DNA of 5,048 nucleotides from an uncultured Clostridia bacterium (GTDB lineage Bacteria; Bacillota; Clostridia; Christensenellales; Aristaeellaceae), in NCBI GenBank assembly GCA_945877525.1, contig CAMDVP010000216.1:1-5048 (forward strand), in the 5' to 3' direction. Position 1 is the first letter of the stretch; every line of letters starts with the position of its first letter. The notes beneath the pieces are model-generated. The model searched no databases, was not told the DNA's origin, and was given only the letters and a program-made list of their open reading frames with translations. Made by a program: the position numbers and the translations under genes. This document shows, in pieces, positions 1 to 5,048 of this stretch.

Positions 1-50
1 GAATAACTTACGTACATAATAATCCAAACCAAATATTGATGCAGCTAACT
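1..50. other. AT-rich segment of foreign origin or assembly artefact, joined to metG
   Basis: These 50 bases contain 15 G or C, in sharp contrast to the GC-rich remainder. In the metG frame they hold TAA stops at 17-19 and 20-22, and the residues just before the junction do not fit MetRS. Homology to the conserved MetRS motif F-I-R-T-T-D starts at about base 51, so the join lies near 50/51. One + strand frame and at least one - strand frame stay open across the segment, which is uninformative at this length. An imperfect palindrome lies at 8-19 (TTACGTACATAA, 10 of 12 positions symmetric). I recognise no insertion-sequence end, group II intron 3' end or sequencing adapter. It may be the edge of an inserted element, a rearrangement or a chimeric assembly end. 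Confidence 0.7.
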
Positions 51-52
51 TC

Positions 53-1744
53 CGCACCACTGACCAGCGCCATGTGGAATGCGTGCAGCGCATCTTCAAG
101 CAGCTGTACGACCAGGGCGACATCTACAAGAGCGAATATGAGGGCTGGTACTGCACCCCCTGCGAGTCCTTCTGGACCGAGCTTCAGCTTAAGGACGGCA
201 AGTGCCCCGACTGCGGCCGTCCCGTGGAAAAAACCCGCGAGGAGAGCTATTTCCTGCGCCTGCAGAAATACGCCCCCTGGCTGATTCAGTATATCGAGGA
301 GCATCCTGACTTCATCCAGCCCGCCTCCCGCGCCAATGAGATGATCAACAACTTCCTTAAGCCGGGCCTCAACGACCTGTGCGTCAGCCGCACCACCATC
401 AAGTGGGGCATTCCCGTCACCTTCGACGAGAAGCACACGGTATATGTCTGGCTGGACGCGCTGAGCAACTATATCTCCGCCCTGGGCTACGGCACCGAGC
501 ACGACGAGCTGTATAGGAAGTATTGGCCTGCCGACGTGCATCTGGTGGGCAAGGAAATCGTCCGCTTCCACACCATCATCTGGCCTATTATGCTCCACGC
601 CCTGGGCCTGCCCCTGCCCAAGCAGGTGTTCGGCCACGGCTGGCTGGTGATCGACGGCAAGAAGATGGGCAAGTCCGTGGGCAACGTGGTGGATCCCGTG
701 GTGCTGTGCAACCGGTATTCCTCCGATGCGGTGCGCTATTTCCTGATGAGGGAGATGCCCTTCGGCTCCGATGGCGAGTTTACCCTCAAGGCCATGCTGA
801 CCCGCATCAACGCCGATCTGGCCAACGACCTGGGCAACCTGGTTTCCCGTACGGTGGCCATGATTGAGAAGTACTTTGGCGGCGCTATCACCGCTATAGA
901 CGCCATTGACGAGAGCGTTGACCGGGCCCTGTGGGATCTGGCGGAGGCTACCCCGGCCCGGGTAGAGGAGCAGGTGAACGCCTTCCAGTTTTCCAACGCC
1001 CTGCAGGAAATCTGGAAGCTGATTGGCGAGTGCAACAAGTATATCGACGTAACCCAGCCCTGGGTTCTTGGCCGCGACGAGGGAAGCAAGCCCCGCCTGG
1101 CCACGGTGCTGTACACCCTGGCGGAGTGCGTGCGCCGTGTGGCGGTGATGATCGGCTTCGTGATGCCCCGCACCCCGGAACGTATCTTCGCCCAGCTGGG
1201 CGTGACCGATCCTGCGCTCAAGACCTGGGAGAGCATTACCAAGCCCTTTGGCGTGCTGCCCTTGGGGCTGAAGGTCTGCAAGGGCGAAGCACTGTTCCCT
1301 AGGCTGGATGTGCAGAAGGAACTGGAGCGGGATCAGCCCAAGGAAGAATCCAGGCAGCCCGAAAAAAAGCCGGAAAAGAAGCAGGAAAAGAAGCACGAGG
1401 AACCGGAATATCCTGCGGAGATCAATATTGACACCTTCTTCCAGAGCAAGCTGCAGGTAGGCCGCGTACTGGAATGCAAGAAGGTGGAAAAGAGCAAGAA
1501 GCTGCTGCAGTTCCTTCTGTCCTTCGGCAAGGACGGCGAGCGCACTATCCTCAGCGGCATTGCCCAGTATTATCAGCCTGAAGAACTGGTGGGCCGTCAG
1601 GTGGTGGCCATTACCAACCTGAAGCCCCGCCCCATTGCCGGCATTGACAGCCACGGCATGATTCTCTCCGCGGTGGACGACAGCGGCAACCTGCGCCTGG
1701 TGTCTGTGGGCGAGGGCGTGGAGGACGGTGCCATCATCGGATGA
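53..1744 (+). CDS. metG: Methionyl-tRNA synthetase, 5'-truncated (N-terminal part with HIGH motif missing)
   Basis: Cytoplasmic class I aminoacyl-tRNA synthetase that charges tRNA-Met with methionine using ATP. Counting the GTG at 74 as residue 1, the visible parts in order are: a zinc knuckle with Cys27, Cys30, Cys44 and Cys47; VYVWLDALSNYISALGY at 123-139 and LVGKEIVRFH at 157-166 of the catalytic core; a KMSKS loop present as KMGKS (197-201); the helical anticodon-binding region at about 230-390; a Lys/Glu-rich linker (about 416-447); and a C-terminal tRNA-binding OB domain (about 451-556, with LKPRPIAGIDSHGMILSA). The reading continues upstream of 74 as RTTDQRH, a conserved MetRS segment, so the GTG is an internal Val codon and not the start. 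Compared with Bacillus MetS from memory, about 95-100 N-terminal residues are absent, including HIGH. As it stands this cannot encode an active enzyme. It is either a disrupted copy or an intact gene cut by a bad join. The stop overlaps the tatD start. Confidence 0.95.
   Translation, partial: RTTDQRHVECVQRIFKQLYDQGDIYKSEYEGWYCTPCESFWTELQLKDGKCPDCGRPVEKTREESYFLRLQKYAPWLIQYIEEHPDFIQPASRANEMINNFLKPGLNDLCVSRTTIKWGIPVTFDEKHTVYVWLDALSNYISALGYGTEHDELYRKYWPADVHLVGKEIVRFHTIIWPIMLHALGLPLPKQVFGHGWLVIDGKKMGKSVGNVVDPVVLCNRYSSDAVRYFLMREMPFGSDGEFTLKAMLTRINADLANDLGNLVSRTVAMIEKYFGGAITAIDAIDESVDRALWDLAEATPARVEEQVNAFQFSNALQEIWKLIGECNKYIDVTQPWVLGRDEGSKPRLATVLYTLAECVRRVAVMIGFVMPRTPERIFAQLGVTDPALKTWESITKPFGVLPLGLKVCKGEALFPRLDVQKELERDQPKEESRQPEKKPEKKQEKKHEEPEYPAEINIDTFFQSKLQVGRVLECKKVEKSKKLLQFLLSFGKDGERTILSGIAQYYQPEELVGRQVVAITNLKPRPIAGIDSHGMILSAVDDSGNLRLVSVGEGVEDGAIIG
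1358..1393 (+). repeat. Tandem (P/Q)EKK tetrapeptide repeat in the MetRS linker
   Basis: Three 12-base units encode PEKK, PEKK and QEKK, giving an A-rich low-complexity run in an otherwise GC-rich gene. It lies in the charged, probably disordered linker between the MetRS anticodon-binding domain and the C-terminal tRNA-binding domain. Linkers here commonly vary in length between relatives (family knowledge). The seven-A run at 1362-1368 is a likely spot for slippage or sequencing error. Confidence 0.75.
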
Positions 1745-2517
1745 TGGAGCTGTTTGATTCCCACTGCCATGTGGACGAGCCGAAGTTCGAGAGCGACCGG
1801 GACGAGGCTCTCCTGCGCATGCGGGAGCGGGGCGTGACCCGGTACGCCGTCATCGGCTCGGACATGGCCTCCTCCCGCCACGCGGCGGATTTCGCACAGT
1901 CCCACGAAGGCTGCTATGCAGCGGTGGGAATTCATCCCCATGAAGCCAAGACTCTGAAGGATGGCGACCTTGACCTGCTGTCTGCGTGGCTGCGGGAAGA
2001 AAAAGTGGTGGCCCTGGGGGAGATCGGTCTGGACTATTACTATGACCTGTCGCCCCGGGAGGTTCAGCAAGAGGTATGCCTGAAGCAGCTTGAGTTGGCC
2101 AATGCACTGGACGTACCGGTGTGCTTCCATGTGCGGGATGCGCATCAGGACATGCTGGATTTGCTCAAGGCCCACCGCAGCATGCTCACCGGCGGGATCA
2201 TCCACTGCTTTTCCGGCAGCTGGGAGATTGCAAGGGAATATCTGAAGCTGGGGTACTGCATCAGCTTTGCCGGTCCTGTCACCTTCAAGAAGGCGCCCAG
2301 ATTGCAGGAAGCCGCGGTCAACGTACCCCGCGACCGGCTGCTGGTGGAAACCGACAGCCCGTATCTTGCGCCCGAGCCCGTGCGCGGCAGGCGCAACGAA
2401 CCGGCCAATGTGTATTATGTGGCGGAGAAGATTGCCGCGCTCAGGGGAGAATCCCTGGAGGAGCTTTCGGCATACACCACAGAAAACGCCCTGCGGGTCT
2501 ACCGCATCAGGGCCTGA
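1741..2517 (+). CDS. tatD: TatD-family metal-dependent DNase / hydrolase
   Basis: A 258-residue TIM-barrel metallohydrolase of the TatD (Bacillus YabD) family. Members act as cytoplasmic metal-dependent 3'-5' exonucleases or D-aminoacyl-tRNA deacylase-like enzymes; the exact substrate here is inferred only from family. All metal-site motifs are present: the HxH pair His8/His10 in DSHCHVD, GIHPHEA at 63-69, Glu94 in GEIGLDYYYD, His130 in FHVRDA, His155 in IHCFSG and Asp205 in ETDSPYLAPEP. The length is normal for the family. Two start codons stand in tandem (1741 and 1744). The first overlaps the metG stop as ATGA. The second gives MELFDSHCH, which matches the usual family N-terminus better. 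No good Shine-Dalgarno is visible (only GAGG at 1721-1724, too far away), so translation is probably coupled to metG. The metG-tatD pair is common in Bacillota. A terminator follows the stop. Confidence 0.93.
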   Translation: MMELFDSHCHVDEPKFESDRDEALLRMRERGVTRYAVIGSDMASSRHAADFAQSHEGCYAAVGIHPHEAKTLKDGDLDLLSAWLREEKVVALGEIGLDYYYDLSPREVQQEVCLKQLELANALDVPVCFHVRDAHQDMLDLLKAHRSMLTGGIIHCFSGSWEIAREYLKLGYCISFAGPVTFKKAPRLQEAAVNVPRDRLLVETDSPYLAPEPVRGRRNEPANVYYVAEKIAALRGESLEELSAYTTENALRVYRIRA

Positions 2518-2522
2518 TTCCG

Positions 2523-2552
2523 GGGATGCCCTGTTTACGGGGCATCCCTTTT
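2523..2552 (+). terminator. Intrinsic terminator ending the metG-tatD unit
   Basis: The arms GGGATGCCC (2523-2531) and GGGCATCCC (2540-2548) are perfectly complementary over 9 bp. A U-G wobble and a further G-C pair extend the stem to 11 bp and close a TTTA tetraloop (2534-2537). TTTT (2549-2552) follows at once. It starts 5 bases after the tatD stop and lies just upstream of the next promoter, so it cleanly separates the two transcription units. Confidence 0.88.
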
Positions 2553-2561
2553 CTGCGATGC

Positions 2562-2590
2562 TTGCATGATGCCATGGGAAATGCTATAAT
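2562..2590 (+). promoter_or_regulatory. Sigma-A/sigma-70 promoter for the pfkB operon
   Basis: A -35 box TTGCAT (2562-2567) and a perfect -10 box TATAAT (2585-2590) are separated by 17 bases. A TG one base upstream of the -10 (2582-2583) makes it an extended -10. Transcription should start near 2597, leaving a leader of about 25 bases, too short for a riboswitch or attenuator. No clear operator is visible. The match to consensus suggests strong, perhaps constitutive, expression. Confidence 0.8.
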
Positions 2591-2608
2591 AAGCAGGTAT
2601 GAGATGCT

Positions 2609-2615
2609 GGGGGTG
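2609..2615 (+). promoter_or_regulatory. Ribosome binding site deciding the pfkB start
   Basis: The purine-rich GGGGGTG ends 6 bases before ATG 2622. This supports 2622 over the in-frame ATG at 2604, which lies only a few bases after the predicted transcription start. MITTICMNPSFDKTV also matches the usual N-terminus of 1-phosphofructokinase-like kinases. Confidence 0.6.
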
Positions 2616-2621
2616 TACGAA

Positions 2622-3545
2622 ATGATTACCACCATTTGCATGAATCCCTCCTTTGACAAGACCGTTGAGGTGGACGCGCTGACCCTTGGCGAGGTGAACC
2701 GCATCCGCGCCACCCGAACCGATATGGGGGGCAAGGGGATCAACGTGGCGGTGGTGCTCAGGCGTCTGGGCATGGAATGCCGCTGCGTGGGCGTGATGGG
2801 CGAAGGAGGCTCTGACCAGCTTCGGAGCATGCTGGACGCAGAGGGTATACCGGGCGATTTTTTGACTGTGCCGGGGAGCGTGCGGGTAAACACGAAGATT
2901 GTCAGTCGGGAAACCCGGAAGGTCACCGAGCTGAACGAGCTTGGCGCGCCCATGGACGAAGGGCAGCTGCAGGCGTTTATCAGCCTTGTAAAGGAAAAGG
3001 CGGCGGGGAGCGATTATGTGGTGCTGACGGGCTCACTTCCGCCGGGCTGCCCTGAGGGCACCTACCGCCGCCTGATGCAGGCGCTGGAGGGCGCAAGCTG
3101 CATCCTGGACGCCGGCGGAAAGGAACTGGATTTGGGTGCGGAGGCGCGGCCCTTCCTCATCAAGCCGAACCTTGGCGAACTGCAGGCCAGCCTTGGGCTG
3201 GAACTGCGCACCCTTCGGGCCATCCGCGACGCGGCGCTGATCTACCTGCGCAAGGGCGTAAAACATGTGGTCGTATCCATGGGCAGCATGGGCGCCATGT
3301 ATGTGGGGCAGGACAAAACGCTGTTTGCCCCGGCCCTGCGGGTGGAAGCCGGCTCTACCGTGGGCGCGGGCGACGCCATGGTGGGCGGGCTGCTCCGCGG
3401 GCTGGAGGACGAGGGCGACATGGCCAGGGCCTTCCGCTATGGCGTGGCTGCGGGTGCGGCCAGCGTCATGACCGAGGGCACACAGCTGATTGTGCCGGAG
3501 GATTTCAGCAGCCTGCTGGGGCAGGTCAAGGTACAGGAAGTGTAA
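2622..3545 (+). CDS. fruK: PfkB-family sugar-phosphate kinase, 1-phosphofructokinase-like
   Basis: A 307-residue cytoplasmic ribokinase-fold kinase. It probably phosphorylates fructose-1-phosphate (to fructose-1,6-bisphosphate) or a related ketose phosphate such as tagatose-6-phosphate, using ATP. Visible features in order: the N-terminal NPSFDKT (8-14); GEVNR (23-27), typical of the FruK/LacC group; GGKGINVA (36-43); RVNTKI (88-93) of the substrate lid; TGSLPPG (136-142); KPNLGEL (181-187); SMGSMGA (219-225); and STVGAGDAMVGG (245-256) with Asp251 as the catalytic base and the anion hole. Length is standard and no key residue is missing. No PTS transporter (fruA), DeoR-type regulator or tagatose gene lies in view, so FruK versus LacC cannot be settled and the symbol is tentative. 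It is first in its operon, with its own promoter, and is followed after 2 bases by the acetyltransferase gene. The open frame continues upstream into tatD, but the real start is 2622. Confidence 0.85.
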   Translation: MITTICMNPSFDKTVEVDALTLGEVNRIRATRTDMGGKGINVAVVLRRLGMECRCVGVMGEGGSDQLRSMLDAEGIPGDFLTVPGSVRVNTKIVSRETRKVTELNELGAPMDEGQLQAFISLVKEKAAGSDYVVLTGSLPPGCPEGTYRRLMQALEGASCILDAGGKELDLGAEARPFLIKPNLGELQASLGLELRTLRAIRDAALIYLRKGVKHVVVSMGSMGAMYVGQDKTLFAPALRVEAGSTVGAGDAMVGGLLRGLEDEGDMARAFRYGVAAGAASVMTEGTQLIVPEDFSSLLGQVKVQEV

Positions 3546-3547
3546 GC

Positions 3548-4018
3548 ATGTTTTTCAGGCGACTTCGCCCGCAGTTTTCTGACGGGGTGATCGATCTGGC
3601 GCCGGTTTATCTGGGTGAGCCGGATAGCGATATGGGCTTTGGCGAAACCTATGACTATATCATCCTGCCCCATGGCCAGAAGCGCGAAGCGGGCCGTATC
3701 AGCCTGCGCCTGGGCGAAAGCCCCTGCGTGTATTATTTTGGTCATATTGGTTACCATGTGGATCCTCCCTTTCGGGGCAGGCATTATGCCCGGCGGGCCT
3801 GCTCGCTGCTTCGGCCCATGATCGAATCTGCTGGGAAGAGCAGCGTGGTCATCACCACCGACCCGGACAATACCCCCAGCCGCCGCACCTGCGAGGGCCT
3901 GGGATGTGTGCTGGAGCGGGTGGTGGATGTGCCAAGGGAAATTCGCAGCCGGTGGGAAATCAGCGAGGTAAAATGCCGATATATCTGGCGGATGGATGCT
4001 TCGCTTGATCTCGACTGA
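3548..4018 (+). CDS. GNAT-family N-acetyltransferase
   Basis: A 156-residue single-domain acetyltransferase that would transfer acetyl from acetyl-CoA to an amine on an unknown substrate. Motif A is visible as GHIGYHVDPPFRGRHYA (65-81), followed by an alpha helix (ARRACSLLRPMI). The acetyl-CoA pyrophosphate loop is R-G-R-H-Y-A, with His79 where the classic R-G-x-G-x-A loop has Gly. I recall a clostridial GNAT subgroup with RGHHYA in this place, so this looks like a subfamily trait and not damage. ITTDPDNTPSRRTCEGLG (102-119) is motif B, the N-x-x-S-x-x-x-x-E-x-x-G pattern, and VVDVP (125-129) follows. A good Shine-Dalgarno, AGGAAG (3535-3540), lies 7 bases before the ATG, inside the end of the kinase gene. 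The gap to the kinase stop is 2 bases, so the two are co-transcribed. Substrate unknown. Confidence 0.85.
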   Translation: MFFRRLRPQFSDGVIDLAPVYLGEPDSDMGFGETYDYIILPHGQKREAGRISLRLGESPCVYYFGHIGYHVDPPFRGRHYARRACSLLRPMIESAGKSSVVITTDPDNTPSRRTCEGLGCVLERVVDVPREIRSRWEISEVKCRYIWRMDASLDLD

Positions 4019-4032
4019 CATAGGATAGAGGT

Positions 4033-4045
4033 GCGGCCAGGCCGC
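4033..4045 (+). repeat. Short GC-rich inverted repeat beside the hydrolase ribosome binding site
   Basis: GCGGCC and GGCCGC flank a single A, and can fold as a 5-bp stem with a CAG triloop. No T-run follows, so it is not a classic terminator. It touches the Shine-Dalgarno-like GGAAGGGA (4046-4053) of the next gene. It may tune translation or processing in the 45-base gap, or be chance in GC-rich DNA. Confidence 0.45.
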
Positions 4046-4063
4046 GGAAGGGATGCGTGACGC

Positions 4064-4843
4064 ATGGAGCTTGAGGCGCATGGTGCGAAAATCCATTATG
4101 AGCTGACAGGGCAGGGAAGCCGCCGGGTGATCCTCCTGCACGGCTGGGGCTGTGACGCAAGCCTGATGAAGCCCGTGGCGAATGCGCTGGAGCCCGACAT
4201 GCAGGTGCTGTCCATCGACTTTCCCGGGCATGGGCAAAGCAGCCGTCCGCCGGAGCCATGGGGGGTTCCGGAATATGCCGCGGCAACGCTGAATGCACTG
4301 CGTCAGCTGGACTTTCTGCCCTGCGCGGTGATTGCCCATTCCTTTGGCGGGCGGGTCGCGGCATATTTGGCCTCGGAGGATGCGGGGCTGTTCACCCGGA
4401 TGATTCTTACCGGCGCGGCCGGCATCAGGCCGCCCCAGACCAAGGAAGGAAAAAAGCGCAGCGAGCAGTTCAGGCGTCTCAAGGGGCTGTGCGAGACGGC
4501 GAAAAAGGCGAAGATCTTTGGCGCTTTGCCGGAGCGCATGGAGGAAAGACTGCGGCAAAAGTATGGAAGCCGCGATTACAACGCCCTGGACGAAGAAATG
4601 CGCAAAACCTTCGTGAAGGTGATCAGCCTGGATTTGAGCGACCGCTACGCGCGCATCAAGCAGCCCACGCTGCTCATCTGGGGCGACAGGGACACGGAAA
4701 CGCCCCTGTGGATGGGCCAGCGCATGGAAAAGGACATCCCGGACGCGGGCCTTGTGGTGCTGGAAGGCGGCACTCATTTTGCTTATCTGGAGCAGGCGCA
4801 GCGCTTCTGTGCCATTGCACGGCATTTTCTGCTGGAGGACTGA
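4064..4843 (+). CDS. Alpha/beta-fold hydrolase
   Basis: A 259-residue cytoplasmic alpha/beta hydrolase with no signal peptide. It likely cleaves an ester, thioester or C-C bond; the substrate is unknown. Visible parts: oxyanion-hole segment LLHGWGCD (24-31); IDFPGHGQS (51-59); nucleophile elbow AHSFGG with Ser93 (A replaces the first Gly of G-x-S-x-G, a common variant); a charged helical cap at about 122-190; acid residue Asp210 in LLIWGDRDTETP; and His238 in GGTHFAYLE. The catalytic triad is therefore complete and length is normal. The start is fixed: a TGA lies in frame at 4058-4060, two codons before ATG 4064, and GGAAGGGA (4046-4053) can serve as a slightly distant ribosome binding site. 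The next gene begins 4 bases after the stop, so it probably belongs to the operon starting at the kinase. Confidence 0.88.
   Translation: MELEAHGAKIHYELTGQGSRRVILLHGWGCDASLMKPVANALEPDMQVLSIDFPGHGQSSRPPEPWGVPEYAAATLNALRQLDFLPCAVIAHSFGGRVAAYLASEDAGLFTRMILTGAAGIRPPQTKEGKKRSEQFRRLKGLCETAKKAKIFGALPERMEERLRQKYGSRDYNALDEEMRKTFVKVISLDLSDRYARIKQPTLLIWGDRDTETPLWMGQRMEKDIPDAGLVVLEGGTHFAYLEQAQRFCAIARHFLLED
4834..4838 (+). promoter_or_regulatory. Shine-Dalgarno for the membrane protein gene at 4848
   Basis: GGAGG lies 9 bases before ATG 4848, inside the last codons of the hydrolase gene. It is the best ribosome binding site in the window. It supports the 4848 start and close coupling of the two genes. 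Confidence 0.75.
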
Positions 4844-4847
4844 CTGA

Positions 4848-5048
4848 ATGAACGAAGCTTGGTTTGTGTATCTGGCGGTTCTGTCCGTAGCGGCGTCGTC
4901 GGTGCTGGCGGGTCGGAAGCTGTTTCATTATTTTCAGCTGGAGAGTTATCAGTTTCCCGGCTATTTCCGTACGCTTAAACGGAATCTGCCGGGGGCTCTG
5001 ATACCGGGGCTGCTGCTGACTGCGGCTTCCATGCTACTGATTGCCCTG
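4848..5048 (+). CDS. N-terminus of a membrane protein, possibly a membrane-anchored MurF-like Mur ligase (cut by window end)
   Basis: Sixty-seven codons are visible and the frame is still open at the window edge. A hydrophobic helix at about 4-22 (AWFVYLAVLSVAASSVLAG) is followed by a basic, aromatic loop containing KLFHYFQLESYQFPGYF and RTLKRN (24-46), then a second hydrophobic helix at about 48-67. I recall the Q-L-x-x-Y plus R-x-L-K-R-N pattern from N-terminal membrane segments ahead of some clostridial MurF-like ligases, which add D-Ala-D-Ala to the peptidoglycan precursor. That is a recollection, not a proven match, and no ATP-binding motif is in view. An unrelated integral membrane protein remains possible. 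It is 4 bases downstream of the hydrolase and shares its operon. Confidence 0.6.
   Translation, partial: MNEAWFVYLAVLSVAASSVLAGRKLFHYFQLESYQFPGYFRTLKRNLPGALIPGLLLTAASMLLIAL

Noticed and set aside
1..50. End of a known insertion sequence, group II intron or sequencing adapter
   Set aside because: I saw no terminal inverted repeat, no domain V-like hairpin and no match to the common transposase adapter sequence I could recall. The origin stays open.
74..76. GTG as the start of metG
   Set aside because: It is the Val codon in RHVE of the conserved RTTDQRHVE segment, and homology continues upstream to base 51. A protein starting here would also lack the HIGH motif.
8..1654. 548-codon open frame on the - strand opposite metG
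   Set aside because: Its translation is low-complexity and rich in Leu, Ala, His and Gln, with no recognisable domain. It mirrors the codon structure of the clear MetRS gene. Long antisense frames are expected opposite GC-rich genes.
2121..2621. Upstream extension of the kinase frame into tatD
   Set aside because: The extension reads tatD out of frame, crosses the terminator and lies before the promoter. The kinase family N-terminus begins at 2622 with a fitting ribosome binding site.
4005..4026. Second promoter upstream of the hydrolase (TTGATC and TAGGAT)
   Set aside because: The boxes are only 10 bases apart and the -10 is poor. Another -35-like CTGACA at 4015-4020 has only GC-rich sequence at -10 distance.
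3437..4825. 462-codon open frame on the - strand opposite the GNAT and hydrolase genes
   Set aside because: It spans two well-supported genes and the gap between them, shows no domain and has no start signals. It is an antisense shadow.
1..5048. tRNA, rRNA, riboswitch, CRISPR array or attachment site
   Set aside because: The window is almost fully coding. The non-coding gaps (104 bases at 2518-2621 and 45 at 4019-4063) are too short or already explained, and no spaced direct repeats were seen.

Overview
The window looks like GC-rich bacterial chromosome, most likely from a Bacillota (Clostridia-type) organism. The clues are a zinc-type methionyl-tRNA synthetase with a C-terminal tRNA-binding domain followed directly by a TatD nuclease, as in the metS-tatD order of Bacillus and relatives. 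There is also a consensus sigma-A-type promoter with an extended -10, and GGAGG-type ribosome binding sites. The lineage call is inference from gene content. All genes lie on the + strand. No RNA genes, CRISPR array or recognisable insertion sequence were seen.

Layout. Bases 1-50 are AT-rich (15 of 50 are G or C), carry two in-frame stops and do not belong to the gene that follows. At about base 50/51 the sequence switches abruptly into the middle of metG. The first part of that gene, including the HIGH active-site motif, is missing. The rest of metG runs to 1744 and overlaps tatD (1741-2517) by ATGA. A strong intrinsic terminator (2523-2552) ends this first unit.

A consensus promoter (2562-2590) then starts a second unit: a PfkB-family sugar-phosphate kinase similar to 1-phosphofructokinase (2622-3545), a GNAT acetyltransferase (3548-4018), an alpha/beta hydrolase (4064-4843), and the first 67 codons of a two-helix membrane protein (from 4848). 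That last protein resembles the membrane N-terminus found ahead of some MurF-like Mur ligases. Spacings of 2, 45 and 4 bases suggest one operon.

How the genes work together. The first unit is translation and housekeeping (tRNA charging, DNA/RNA 3'-end processing). The second mixes sugar-phosphate phosphorylation, acetylation and hydrolysis of unknown small molecules, and possibly peptidoglycan precursor synthesis. I did not see a convincing new defence or mobile system. The points most worth checking are the junction at base 50, a dnaX-like slippery heptamer in the metG linker, and the operon ending in a possible Mur ligase.
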